DNA from: Vibrio sp. FE10 | GTDB lineage: Bacteria; Pseudomonadota; Gammaproteobacteria; Enterobacterales; Vibrionaceae | Direction of reading: 5' to 3' | Assembly (NCBI RefSeq): GCF_030297155.1 | Contig: NZ_AP028068.1 | Span: forward strand, 744,001 to 808,000 | DNA: 64,000 nucleotides | Shown here: one piece after another, positions 44,339-53,146 of the stretch | How the letters are laid out: each line of letters starts with the position of its first letter | Position numbering within the stretch: the first letter of the stretch is position 1 | Notes under the pieces: generated by a model | What the model was told of the DNA's origin: nothing | The model's input: the letters and a program-made list of their open reading frames with translations, nothing else | Database searches by the model: none | Made by a program: the position numbers and the translations under genes

Positions 44339-45202
44339 TTAGTCACCGAGAGGCTGTCGGTCGCCACCGCCTCGGTAGGAATCGAGGGCAACTTTCAAGC
44401 GACGCAGTTTGTCGCGCGAACGGTTCTTGTGATTGACCGCCATGCCCATCGAAAGCACATCTACTAACGCCAACATAGCGTAGCGAGAAGCCGATGGCTT
44501 GTAGATGAAGTCGGTTTCCATATGCTTGATTGGCAACAAGATATCCGCAATTTTTGCCAGCGGTGTGTCTTGTGGGGTAATCGCTATGATCTTAAGTCCA
44601 TACTGCTTGGCCAGCTCTGCCGTTTCAGTGATCACTGGTGTAAAACCGGTTGCGGAAATCATCACCATCACGTCATTGGCATCGGCCGTGGCAGCAACCA
44701 TGCGTGACATTAAGCCATCGTTATACGACACCACTGGGTAGCCTAAACGAAACAGTCGATGTTGCAGCTCTTGAGAAGCAATGGTTGAACCACCACCCAT
44801 ACCAATAGCAATGATCTGTCTGGCGTTATGCAGCCAGCTGACTGCGGTTTCAACGTCTTGCTCTTTGAACAGAGTGCGGTTGATGTCTAGGCTCTGCTTG
44901 ATCGATTCGTAGATACCTTGATAACCCGTTTGGTCAACAGGTTCGAGGATAAAGCGCTGGCCAACGGTTAGTGTCTGAGCCAACTTAATCTTCATATCAC
45001 GCACGTTGTTACAGCCGATCGCCTTAGCAAAACGTGTGATGGTGGCTTCACTGACTTGAGCACCCTCAGCAAGTTCTGTAATGCTGGCATTGGCAGCAAA
45101 ATCAATGTCGTCCATGATCAACTTGGCGACTTTCTTTTCTGCATCACGAAGAACAGGGAAACGCTCTGTTATCTGTGAAATGATATCTACTTCTAAACTC
45201 AA
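44339..45202 (-). CDS. RpiR-family regulator with SIS domain
   Basis: The 287 residues have an N-terminal HTH_6 domain (NASITELAEGAQVSEATITRFAKAIGC, about 35-61) and a SIS phosphosugar-binding domain (about 120-260; IIAIGMGGGSTIASQELQHRLFRLG, VMVMISATGFTPVITETAELAKQ). RpiR/HexR-type regulators sense sugar phosphates. KDPG, made by the neighbouring kdgK product, would be a logical ligand. It is 130 bases downstream of the deaminase gene on the same strand. A palindrome at 46672 is a candidate operator. Family certain; target inferred. Confidence 0.88.
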   Translation of the reverse strand: MSLEVDIISQITERFPVLRDAEKKVAKLIMDDIDFAANASITELAEGAQVSEATITRFAKAIGCNNVRDMKIKLAQTLTVGQRFILEPVDQTGYQGIYESIKQSLDINRTLFKEQDVETAVSWLHNARQIIAIGMGGGSTIASQELQHRLFRLGYPVVSYNDGLMSRMVAATADANDVMVMISATGFTPVITETAELAKQYGLKIIAITPQDTPLAKIADILLPIKHMETDFIYKPSASRYAMLALVDVLSMGMAVNHKNRSRDKLRRLKVALDSYRGGGDRQPLGD

Positions 45203-45332
45203 GAATCCTGATCCTTTGTTGATGGGGCTAATCGTATCACTTAGTTTTTAAGAACCTAGCTCTTAAAGCTAAGCCTTAGCCCCGTTAGTATATCTTATTG
45301 CTTCGCTGATTCTAGCTTATTGAAAAATCGAA

Positions 45333-46607
45333 CTAGAAGCAGGTTTCTACCCATTTGGTCACCTGATGTTCGTCATCGCTGATGGCAATGTAGCGCCATT
45401 TGTCGAAGGTTAAACACGGGTGTGAGGTCGAGAAAGCAATCATGTCGCCCACTTCAATCTCAGAAGAGCCGTCAGTTTCAACAAAAGTATGTTGATCCAT
45501 CACGGCTGTTGAGGTTAAGCCTTTCACTGAGATAGCTTCACCATTGCGATAGCCGCGCTCGGCAATCGGTAAACCTGCATCAAAGGCCACATCACGCTTG
45601 CCTAGCCCAACCACTAACTTGGTCGGTTCAGGACGAGAGATAACATAAGCCCACACCTCAAGTGCCGATTCTAAATCACCCCCCAATTCGCACGCGTAAC
45701 CTTGGTTTACTTGGGCGCGTTGCAACACCTTGCTTTGTGCGTCTAGGTAAATACCTGTGTCGTGAATGGCATAGCAGCCCGGGCGGATGATCGCCAAGTA
45801 ATCGGTTAGGTTCGCCAAACATTCTGCCACCACGTCATACCAAGCAGAGCCAGCGCCAGTGATAATAGGTTGCCCTGCAATTAGGCCATCTGATGCAAGG
45901 CTTTCGACCGAAGTGAGCGCCTGATTTAAGAAGGTACGAATGTCTTGTTCGGCATTGTCACCGTGAATTACACCCTCGTACACCTCAATACCAGCCAGCG
46001 AAAGGGCTGGTGTGTCTTGGATAGTCTGAGCCAGTTCTAGAACTTCTTGTGGTGAACGACATCCACAACGACCGCCCGGTACACCAAACTCGATTAGAAC
46101 TTTTAGCGTCTGCTTTTTGTTGGAGAAATATTGGTTGAGTTGCTGCACGTTTATCGATGAATCCACACAGCAATAGAAATCAACGTCGAACTCACTAATA
46201 AGCTGTTCGATGATCGCCATGTTGGTTTTGCCCACCAATTGGTTAGCCATGATGATGCGTTTTGCACCTGCCATTGCTGCAATTTCTGCTTGTGCAGGTG
46301 TCGCAACGGTAATTCCCCAAGCGCCATTTTCTAGCTGTTGACGAAAGAAATCAGGTGTCATTGAAGTTTTGCCATGTGGCGACAATTTAACCTGATGGTG
46401 ATCGGCGAATGATTGCATCCAATTTAGGTTATTGGTTAAGGCTGATTGCTTGATAACCGCAACCGGGAGCGAAACATCTTCATCAATCAGTCGATAAACA
46501 CCGTTCTCAGATTGTGATACCGCTCTCCCTTTTTGGCCTTTTTCAGTCAAGATAAAACCTTCTTTTTGATACTTTCTAACATTTTCGAGTGCAGGGTTAT
46601 TTTTCAT
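45333..46607 (-). CDS. PLP-dependent D-amino-acid deaminase / dehydratase-like enzyme
   Basis: The 424 residues belong to the fold-type III PLP group (alanine-racemase N-terminal barrel; D-serine dehydratase and D-threonine aldolase relatives). The PLP lysine is in KLSPHGKTSM (about residue 79), a phosphate-binding region is ITGAGSAWYD, and the metal-site pattern near the end is SHPCLTFDKW. Its neighbours suggest the substrate is D-glucosaminate (2-amino-2-deoxy-gluconate), converted to 2-keto-3-deoxygluconate plus ammonia. The alternative is a true D-amino acid. It is divergent from the deacylase gene, with an operator-like palindrome between them. Confidence 0.82.
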   Translation of the reverse strand: MKNNPALENVRKYQKEGFILTEKGQKGRAVSQSENGVYRLIDEDVSLPVAVIKQSALTNNLNWMQSFADHHQVKLSPHGKTSMTPDFFRQQLENGAWGITVATPAQAEIAAMAGAKRIIMANQLVGKTNMAIIEQLISEFDVDFYCCVDSSINVQQLNQYFSNKKQTLKVLIEFGVPGGRCGCRSPQEVLELAQTIQDTPALSLAGIEVYEGVIHGDNAEQDIRTFLNQALTSVESLASDGLIAGQPIITGAGSAWYDVVAECLANLTDYLAIIRPGCYAIHDTGIYLDAQSKVLQRAQVNQGYACELGGDLESALEVWAYVISRPEPTKLVVGLGKRDVAFDAGLPIAERGYRNGEAISVKGLTSTAVMDQHTFVETDGSSEIEVGDMIAFSTSHPCLTFDKWRYIAISDDEHQVTKWVETCF

Positions 46608-46671
46608 TGCTGATTCCTAACATGATGTAAGTCATTGTTTTGTTATGTCTAAATCTATCATTCTTATTGTT

Positions 46672-46690
46672 TGTGATAGAAACTATCACA
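46672..46690. promoter_or_regulatory. 19-bp palindrome between the deaminase and deacylase genes
   Basis: TGTGATAG-AAA-CTATCACA has perfect 8-bp arms and lies in the 176-base divergent promoter region, 65 bases from the deaminase start and 94 from the deacylase start. The 9-base gap between TGTGA and TCACA rules out a normal CRP site, which has 6. It is a good candidate operator for the RpiR-type regulator of this cluster. Confidence 0.6.
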
Positions 46691-46783
46691 CAATTTAAAA
46701 TATTATGTGTGTTTTGTCACTGAAAACAATCGGCCAAATTTTTAAGATAGCTCCATCAACACAGTGGATTGAGAGAGTGAAAA

Positions 46784-48217
46784 ATGTTGTTCGATACGAT
46801 AATTAAAAATGTAGAGGTGTTTGATGGCACCGGCGAACAATCGTTTTGTGCCGATGTAGCAATCCGAGATGGAAAAATCGCCGAAATTGGTCAAATCGAT
46901 CATGAAGATTGTGGCCAATTGGTTGAGGGCGCAGGCTTAGCATTGGCTCCTGGTTTTATCGATGTACACACACATGACGATACCAATGTAATTCGTTACC
47001 CAGACTGTCTGCCTAAGATCAGCCAAGGTGTCACAACCGTGATTGTTGGTAACTGTGGTATCAGCGCATCACCAACCGTTTTGGCTGGCGATCCACCTGA
47101 CCCAATGAATCTTTTAGGTGCACAAGCTGACTTTAAATACCCAACTTTCACCGCGTATGCACAGGCGGTAGAGCAAGCTCAACCCGCAGTAAACGTTGCA
47201 GCATTAGTCGGCCACACCACATTGCGTAACCAAGTGATGGACGACTTGCAACGCACTGCAAGCGAAGACGAAATCGCAGCGATGCAAACCAACCTTGATT
47301 TGGCGATGGCGCAAGGCGCATTAGGTTTGAGCTCGGGTTTGGCTTACGCAAGCGCTAAACAAGCGAATGCCAACGAAGTGATGCAGTTAGCGAAAGTGCT
47401 TTCTGGTCACGGCGGCATCTATACCACGCATATGCGTACCGAATTTGAAGAGATCTTAAGCGCGATGGAAGAGGCGTTTGAGACAGGACAATACGCGAAA
47501 GTGCCTGTTGTTATCTCCCACCTTAAATGTGCAGGTGCGGGGAACTGGGGTAGAACCGTTGAAGTACTCGACTTAATGGACAAGGTTTCTGAGCACCAAG
47601 ATGTATCTTGCGACTGCTACCCATACTCAGCGAGCTCTTCAACATTAGATTTGAAACAAGTGACCGACGATTTCGATATCTTCATCACTTGGTCTGAAGC
47701 AAAACCAGAACATGCAGGCAAAACGCTTAAGCAGATTGCTGATGAAATGAATCTCCCCCTGATGGACGCAGCAAAAGCGCTTCAACCAGCGGGCGCGGTT
47801 TATCACTGCATGGATGAGAACGACGTAAAGCGCGTATTGAAATACAAACTGACCATGGTCGGTTCAGACGGTTTACCTAATGACCCGCATCCACATCCAA
47901 GATTGTGGGGCACCTTCCCGAAAGTGTTAGGTCACTACTGCCGAGACGAAAAATTGTTCTCGTTGCCAGAAGCGATTCACAAGATGACCGGAATGTCGGC
48001 TCAGCGTTACAACTTAGCGGGTCGAGGCGAAGTTCGCTGCGGTGCCTTTGCCGATTTAGTTTTATTTGATCCAAAGAATATTAAAGACACAGCAACATTT
48101 GAAAATCCTATTTCAGTTGCTGAAGGAATAGAAAGTGTATTTGTAAATGGTGAGTTAACTTACCAGCAAGGAAAAGTAAGAAATAATCGTTCAGGCGTTT
48201 TTATTTACCGAAACTAG
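46784..48217 (+). CDS. N-acyl-D-amino-acid deacylase family, probable N-acetylglucosaminate deacetylase
   Basis: The 477 residues are an amidohydrolase with an N-terminal metal motif FIDVHTHDD (about 60-68), GNCGISASP (about 93), TTHMRTEFEEI and SHLKCAG (metal His residues), and KMTGMSAQRYNLAGRGEVRCG near the end. D-aminoacylases remove N-acyl groups from D-amino acids. In a cluster with deaminase, KDG kinase and KDPG aldolase, the likely substrate is N-acetyl-D-glucosaminate, which is an N-acetylated D-amino acid. It is the first plus-strand gene of the cluster. Confidence 0.82.
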   Translation: MLFDTIIKNVEVFDGTGEQSFCADVAIRDGKIAEIGQIDHEDCGQLVEGAGLALAPGFIDVHTHDDTNVIRYPDCLPKISQGVTTVIVGNCGISASPTVLAGDPPDPMNLLGAQADFKYPTFTAYAQAVEQAQPAVNVAALVGHTTLRNQVMDDLQRTASEDEIAAMQTNLDLAMAQGALGLSSGLAYASAKQANANEVMQLAKVLSGHGGIYTTHMRTEFEEILSAMEEAFETGQYAKVPVVISHLKCAGAGNWGRTVEVLDLMDKVSEHQDVSCDCYPYSASSSTLDLKQVTDDFDIFITWSEAKPEHAGKTLKQIADEMNLPLMDAAKALQPAGAVYHCMDENDVKRVLKYKLTMVGSDGLPNDPHPHPRLWGTFPKVLGHYCRDEKLFSLPEAIHKMTGMSAQRYNLAGRGEVRCGAFADLVLFDPKNIKDTATFENPISVAEGIESVFVNGELTYQQGKVRNNRSGVFIYRN

Positions 48218-48338
48218 AGTTTAAATTATTTATTAAATTCAGATGGATGTAAAAACGGCGAATTAATTTAAATATATTGGAATAGAAATTGTTTTATCTA
48301 TAAAGCCAATATTATCTATAAATAAGTGGAGTTAAAAA

Positions 48339-48731
48339 ATGACTATTAAACGTTACGGTGTTGAAGGCGGTACAGGTACAGGCGGACAACATTTACCATT
48401 TGCACGTGCAACTGAAGCAGGTGGTTTCCTATACGTTTCTGGCCAGACACCGATGACAGATGGTGAAGTGGTTGAGGGTGGTATTGTTGACCAGTCTCGC
48501 CTAGCGATCCAAAACTGTGTCGATATCATGACTGAAGCGGGCTACGGCCTAGAAGACGTAATGCACGTAAAGGTTGTGCTAACGGATTCTCGTTACTTCC
48601 AATCTTTTAATAAGGTATTCAAAGAGTTCTTCGGTGCTAACCCACCGGCTCGTATCTGTATGGTTTGCGACTTAGTTGTAGACGTGAAGGTTGAAGTAGA
48701 TGTGACTTGCTACCGCGCCGATCGCGGATAG
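48339..48731 (+). CDS. RidA-family enamine/imine deaminase
   Basis: The 130 residues show the RidA core: PFARATEAGGFLYVSGQTPM, MTEAGYGLEDVMHVKVVLTD and NPPARICMV with the conserved Arg (about residue 105). RidA proteins hydrolyse reactive enamines made by PLP dehydratases. Its place beside a PLP deaminase suggests it clears the enamine intermediate of that reaction. It lies 121 bases after the deacylase gene. Confidence 0.9.
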   Translation: MTIKRYGVEGGTGTGGQHLPFARATEAGGFLYVSGQTPMTDGEVVEGGIVDQSRLAIQNCVDIMTEAGYGLEDVMHVKVVLTDSRYFQSFNKVFKEFFGANPPARICMVCDLVVDVKVEVDVTCYRADRG

Positions 48732-48759
48732 TAATAACCTAATCACAATTACCTACTTA

Positions 48760-48807
48760 GAGAGTATTAGGGGTTAGTCATCCCTGTTATTATCCTTTAA
48801 TACTCTC
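48760..48807 (+). other. Stem-loop between the ridA-like gene and the symporter gene
   Basis: GAGAGTATTA pairs with TAATACTCTC across 28 bases, with an inner GGGG/TCCC helix. There is no long T run, so it may be a weak terminator, an attenuator or an mRNA-stabilising structure within the operon. Confidence 0.5.
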
Positions 48808-48936
48808 ACCCTACATTTATAAAAATTACTTTAATTAAAAAAGATAAAATCAATAAAGTAATTATATGAAATATAAAATGAATGAATCATAAATAAAGTT
48901 CAAGAATGAACTTAATATTTCACTGAGAGGTGTCAA

Positions 48937-50451
48937 ATGAACAGCACACTTTTTCTTACAGGCTTCGGCGTGTACGTATTATTTTTAATTTGGTTAGGCT
49001 GGTTTGTCTCGCGTAATCAAAAATCTGGCGAAGATTTCTTATTAGGTGGCCGTGGCCTACCTATGTTCTTAGTACTTGGTACAACAGTAGCGACGATGGT
49101 TGGTACGGGTTCAAGTATGGGTGCGGTTGGCTTCGGTTACGCAAATGGCTGGGCAGGTGCACTGTACGGCATTGGTGGTGCGATAGGCATCCTATTACTT
49201 GCACTTTGGTTTGCTCCAGTTCGTAAACTGAACTTCATGACCATGAGTGAAGAACTGGCTTACTATGTTGGCGCTAACCGCATCGTGAAAAACGTTGTAG
49301 GTGTACTGATCTTTGTCGCTTCAATTGGTTGGTTAGGCGCACACATTCTAGGTGGCGGCATGTACTTAGCGTGGATTGCAGACATTGACCTCAACCTAGC
49401 GAAAATCATTATTGCTGCAGCATTCACTATTTACGTGGTGATCGGTGGTTACACAGCGGTTGTTTGGACCGATACCATTCAAGCTATCATTCTTTTTGCT
49501 GGCTTCATCTTGATGGCGGTAATGTCAGTCGATTACATCGGCGGCATGGATAACCTTTACGCTGCGATGGACCCTGCTGCTACAAGCTTTTTAGCAATCG
49601 ATAAACTGGGCCTTCTGCCTGCTGTGTCTCTGGCTGTGGTTATAGGTGTGGGTGTACTGGCGACGCCTTCATTCCGTCAACGTATCTACTCGGGTAAAGA
49701 CGTATCAACCGTTCGTCGCTCATTTGTTGCATCGGGTGTGTTGTACCTTTTCTTCTCAATCATCCCTGCAATCATCGGTATGGCAGCACATGCCATTGAC
49801 CCATCATTGGATAACGCGAACTACTCGTTCCCTTATGTTGCTGCAACGGTTCTTCCGGTTGGCGTTGGTATGATTGTTCTTATCGCGGGTCTTTCTGCAA
49901 CGATGTCGAGCGCAAGTTCAGATGCGATAGCTGGTGTTTCTATCCTACTGCGTGATGTTTACGTGATGTTCACAGGCCGCGTACCAAACAAAGAATCAAT
50001 GGTGAACTACTCTCGCTTGGCACTGATTGTGGTGATTGGTTTTGCACTGTTGTTCGCACTAACGTCAAACGACATCATTGGCTACATCACGAAAATGATT
50101 TCAACCGTGATGTCGGGCATGTTTGTGTGCGGTATGTTGGGTCGATTCTGGAAGCGTTACAACTGGCAGGGTGCGCTTGCTACGCTAGCGGGTGCATCTG
50201 TGGCTTCATTTGTTGTAATGCTAAATGCAGACTACACGGCTTTCTGGGGCAACCCTGTGATTCCTTCTTGTCTAGTGGCTCTAACGGCTGGTGTGCTGGT
50301 AAGCCTATGTACTCCGGCTAATCAAGTGACACCGGAAATGGCAAAAGCAATTCTTGATGACGAGCGTGCTCTGATGGAAATGGAACTGTCAGACTCAGGT
50401 GTGCTTGAAGAAGAAGCGTCTTCTCAACGTCCTGCAAATCAAACAAGCTAA
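48937..50451 (+). CDS. Sodium:solute symporter (SSS family)
   Basis: The 504 residues form about 13 TM helices with SSS motifs GEDFLLGGRGLPMFLVLG (about 31-48), GTGSSMGAVGFGYANG and GLSATMSSASSDAIAGVS in the later sodium-site helix. It ends in a Glu- and Ser-rich cytoplasmic tail. It is related to PutP at 26221 but clearly distinct. The cluster suggests it imports N-acetylglucosaminate or another sugar acid; this is inference. It has its own 205-base leader with a stem-loop. Confidence 0.88.
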   Translation: MNSTLFLTGFGVYVLFLIWLGWFVSRNQKSGEDFLLGGRGLPMFLVLGTTVATMVGTGSSMGAVGFGYANGWAGALYGIGGAIGILLLALWFAPVRKLNFMTMSEELAYYVGANRIVKNVVGVLIFVASIGWLGAHILGGGMYLAWIADIDLNLAKIIIAAAFTIYVVIGGYTAVVWTDTIQAIILFAGFILMAVMSVDYIGGMDNLYAAMDPAATSFLAIDKLGLLPAVSLAVVIGVGVLATPSFRQRIYSGKDVSTVRRSFVASGVLYLFFSIIPAIIGMAAHAIDPSLDNANYSFPYVAATVLPVGVGMIVLIAGLSATMSSASSDAIAGVSILLRDVYVMFTGRVPNKESMVNYSRLALIVVIGFALLFALTSNDIIGYITKMISTVMSGMFVCGMLGRFWKRYNWQGALATLAGASVASFVVMLNADYTAFWGNPVIPSCLVALTAGVLVSLCTPANQVTPEMAKAILDDERALMEMELSDSGVLEEEASSQRPANQTS

Positions 50452-50460
50452 TCTAAAACG

Positions 50461-50507
50461 CTCCACAGCTAGTTAGTACAACAAATTCAGTACAACAAAT
50501 TGTGGAG
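50461..50507 (+). other. Hairpin with internal 13-bp direct repeat
   Basis: CTCCACA (50461-50467) pairs with TGTGGAG (50501-50507). Inside the loop AGTACAACAAATT occurs twice (50475-50487 and 50489-50501). It follows the symporter gene and precedes the kinase gene. No T tract follows, so its role in termination or processing is uncertain. Confidence 0.5.
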
Positions 50508-50581
50508 TGGTTTAGCTAGCTCAGGCTCTGCTTCTCTGTAGGGCCTTCTTCCCCATTTATCTCTCTATTTTAGGATCTGCT

Positions 50582-51550
50582 ATGCCTGCATCTTCTAACT
50601 TCAATATTGCTTTCTTTGGCGAGTGCATGGTCGAAATCAGCGGCTCTCCATTAACCAAAAAATTCGGCGGTGACACGCTCAATACCGCGCTTTACCTGTC
50701 TCGCTTAACTCAACATCAAAACCTCTCTGTGCACTACGCGACGGGCCTTGGTTGCGATGAACTGTCTCAAAATATGATTGATAGCTGGCAGTTAGAAGAT
50801 ATTCAAACCAATTTCGTTGAACGCATCCCAAACAAGCTACCCGGCTTGTACATGGTCGAAACCGACGAGACAGGCGAGCGACACTTTCATTACTGGCGCA
50901 ACGACGCGGCAGTAAAATCTTACTTTCAAATTGATAACTTAAACAAGCAAACCGACAACCTGAATAAGCTTGAAATCGCCCTGACAGAGAAGCAAGTCGA
51001 TGCGATTTACATCAGCGGTATCAGCATCGCGATTTTGGATGATGCCTCTCGTGAGTGCCTATTCAAAGCCATTAGCGTGTTCTCAAACCAAGGTGGCAAG
51101 GTGATTTTTGATAACAACTATCGCCCGCAGCTTTGGAGTACTGAGCAAGCTCAACATTGGTACGCCAAGTTACTGCCGCTGGTGGACATCGCCTTGATTA
51201 CCGAAGACGACGATCTACTTGTCTGGGGGAACTCAGAGAGCGTTCAACAACGCTGCCTCCGTTTGGGGTGCCAAGAGATCGTCATCAAACGTGGCTGCGA
51301 GCCATGCAAGATTGTTCAAGTTGAACAGGGCAACATTATTGAGAATTATGTCTCAGCGACTCGTGTTTCTAACGTGGTCGACACCTGCGCGGCGGGCGAC
51401 TCATTCGCTGCGGGTTATTTAGCTGCGCGTCTTACTGGCGAGAGCGCCACTGACGCAGCCGAACTTGGCCACCAACTGGCTTCCATCGTTATTCAAAACT
51501 CTGGCGCAATCATCCCCGTGAGCGCTATGAGCCAACTGATTAAAAAATAA
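50582..51550 (+). CDS. kdgK: 2-keto-3-deoxygluconate kinase (PfkB family)
   Basis: KdgK phosphorylates 2-keto-3-deoxygluconate to KDPG with ATP. The 322 residues show the PfkB N-terminal GECMVEISG...FGGDTLNTALYLSRL and C-terminal DTCAAGDSFAAGYLA (catalytic Asp in AAGDSF). A pattern used by KDG kinases, LPGLYMVETDETGERHFHYWR (residues 97-117), is present. The gene is 19 bases before eda, so the two are translated together. Confidence 0.92.
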   Translation: MPASSNFNIAFFGECMVEISGSPLTKKFGGDTLNTALYLSRLTQHQNLSVHYATGLGCDELSQNMIDSWQLEDIQTNFVERIPNKLPGLYMVETDETGERHFHYWRNDAAVKSYFQIDNLNKQTDNLNKLEIALTEKQVDAIYISGISIAILDDASRECLFKAISVFSNQGGKVIFDNNYRPQLWSTEQAQHWYAKLLPLVDIALITEDDDLLVWGNSESVQQRCLRLGCQEIVIKRGCEPCKIVQVEQGNIIENYVSATRVSNVVDTCAAGDSFAAGYLAARLTGESATDAAELGHQLASIVIQNSGAIIPVSAMSQLIKK

Positions 51551-51569
51551 AATAAAAAGCGGAATTATT

Positions 51570-52199
51570 ATGTCTCAAGAAATGATCAACAAACTTAAGC
51601 AATTCAAAGTTATCCCTGTTATCCAAATCAACAAGGTTGAGCACGCGATTCCATTGGCAAAAGTGTTGGTAGAAAACGGCCTGCCCGTTGCTGAAGTAAC
51701 ATTTCGTACTGAAGCGGCAGCTGACGCGATTCGTGCGATGCGCGATGCGTACCCAGAGATGTGTATCGGTGCCGGCACAGTATTAACGCCAGCGCAGATC
51801 GACCTTGCGAAAGAGTCGGGCAGCGAATTCATCGTGGCTCCGGGCCTAAATCCAAATACTGTAAAACGTTGCCAAGAGATCGGCATGCCAATCGTTCCGG
51901 GCGTAAACAATCCAAGCCAAGTAGAGCAAGCGCTAGAGCTTGGCCTTAACTTCTTAAAGTTCTTCCCAGCAGAAGCGTCTGGTGGCATCAACATGGTGAA
52001 GTCTCTGCTAGCGCCATACGTTGATGTGTCTTTAATGCCAACAGGCGGTATCGGTAAACACAACGTGAATGACTACCTAGCCGTGGATCGCGTGGTGTGC
52101 TGTGGTGGTACTTGGATGGTGTCGCCAAAAATGATCGAGAACGAGCAGTGGGATGAGATTGCAGTATTGGTTCGTGAAGCCGTTGAATTGGTGAAATAG
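51570..52199 (+). CDS. eda: KDPG aldolase Eda
   Basis: Eda cleaves KDPG to pyruvate and glyceraldehyde-3-phosphate. The 209 residues show EVTFRTEAA (catalytic Glu), GAGTVLTPAQ and Schiff-base Lys130 in FLKFFPAEASGG, with the phosphate-binding PTGGIG and GGTWMV. Directly after kdgK, it completes the lower half of the pathway. A hairpin (TAGCTACTG/CAGTAGCTA, 52229-52254) follows the stop. Confidence 0.95.
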   Translation: MSQEMINKLKQFKVIPVIQINKVEHAIPLAKVLVENGLPVAEVTFRTEAAADAIRAMRDAYPEMCIGAGTVLTPAQIDLAKESGSEFIVAPGLNPNTVKRCQEIGMPIVPGVNNPSQVEQALELGLNFLKFFPAEASGGINMVKSLLAPYVDVSLMPTGGIGKHNVNDYLAVDRVVCCGGTWMVSPKMIENEQWDEIAVLVREAVELVK

Positions 52200-52228
52200 T
52201 TAAATTTAGCTTTTATTAAAATAAATAA

Positions 52229-52254
52229 TAGCTACTGAATATGAGCAGTAGCTA
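52229..52254 (+). other. Hairpin after eda
   Basis: A 9-bp stem, TAGCTACTG/CAGTAGCTA, with an 8-base loop but no T tract follows. It may reduce read-through into the porin gene or protect the 3' end of the kdgK-eda message. Confidence 0.5.
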
Positions 52255-52373
52255 TAAATACACTTCATACAATCAAAATAATTAATAAGAAATAAAAAGG
52301 TAGTCTCCGAATTTACATCTTTCTGCATATATCAATGTGCGGTGGGTTTTTATAATCATAATATCGGTGAACT

Positions 52374-53069
52374 ATGAAAAAGTTACTTCCTTTAACACTA
52401 CTAGCATTATTACCAATGACCTCAACTGCCGGGGGTTATGTCGATTTAAGGGCAGAGTATCGAAGTACGACAGATCAGTATCGAAGTCGTTTTATTGTTG
52501 GTCACCATTTTGATAATGGGTACGGTTTAGAAACACTGACGAATGTTCGACATGCAGCGGGAGCGTATGACGAAACGAAGGTGATTAATACCGAGTTTAC
52601 CCATTATTACACCTATGCCATCAATGACAATTTTATGCTGAACCCTGGCGTAGTGATGAATTTTCAAGGCTCAAATACCTTCTTGATGCCTTATCTAAAG
52701 CTCAATTACAACTTTGACAATGGGCTCTTTGTACATGGCCGTTATCGTTATGACTTTTCGACCGAAGCTTTAGTGAATGACTATGGTAATGAAGAGACAG
52801 CAAAGCGAAACCGTTATGATATTTGGACGGGATACAATACAGATAAATACATGATTTCGTATGCGTTTACGTATTTCGATCAGATTACGCATCATACGAC
52901 AGAGCTCGCAACTGGTGACCTACATGCCCGCGAGCATACCGTCAAAGCAGTCTACAAATGGAAACCAACAGTGAGGCCATACGCTGAAGTGGTTGATGCG
53001 GATACGGTGCAATCTGAAAACGATAAAACGGATTGGCGTTTCCGAGTCGGTGTGAATTTCTCATTCTAA
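52374..53069 (+). CDS. KdgM-family oligosaccharide porin
   Basis: The 231-residue protein has a signal peptide (MKKLLPLTLLALLPMTSTA) and the beta-strand pattern of the KdgM family (GGYVDLRAEYRS, YRSRFIVGHHFDNGYGLE, FRVGVNFSF at the end with terminal Phe). KdgM porins pass acidic oligosaccharides such as oligogalacturonate. Here the neighbours suggest oxidised chitin oligosaccharides. It lies 77 bases before the GH20 gene and the two probably act together in the outer membrane and periplasm. Confidence 0.85.
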   Translation: MKKLLPLTLLALLPMTSTAGGYVDLRAEYRSTTDQYRSRFIVGHHFDNGYGLETLTNVRHAAGAYDETKVINTEFTHYYTYAINDNFMLNPGVVMNFQGSNTFLMPYLKLNYNFDNGLFVHGRYRYDFSTEALVNDYGNEETAKRNRYDIWTGYNTDKYMISYAFTYFDQITHHTTELATGDLHAREHTVKAVYKWKPTVRPYAEVVDADTVQSENDKTDWRFRVGVNFSF

Positions 53070-53146
53070 AACAACATAGCCTAGTTATTTTTGTGAATAG
53101 GCTCTGATAAATAAAATACAATGAAAGTTATATAGGAAAATTAATA

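Noticed and set aside
46672..46690. CRP site between the deaminase and deacylase genes
   Set aside because: TGTGA and TCACA are present but separated by 9 bases instead of 6, so a different operator is more likely.
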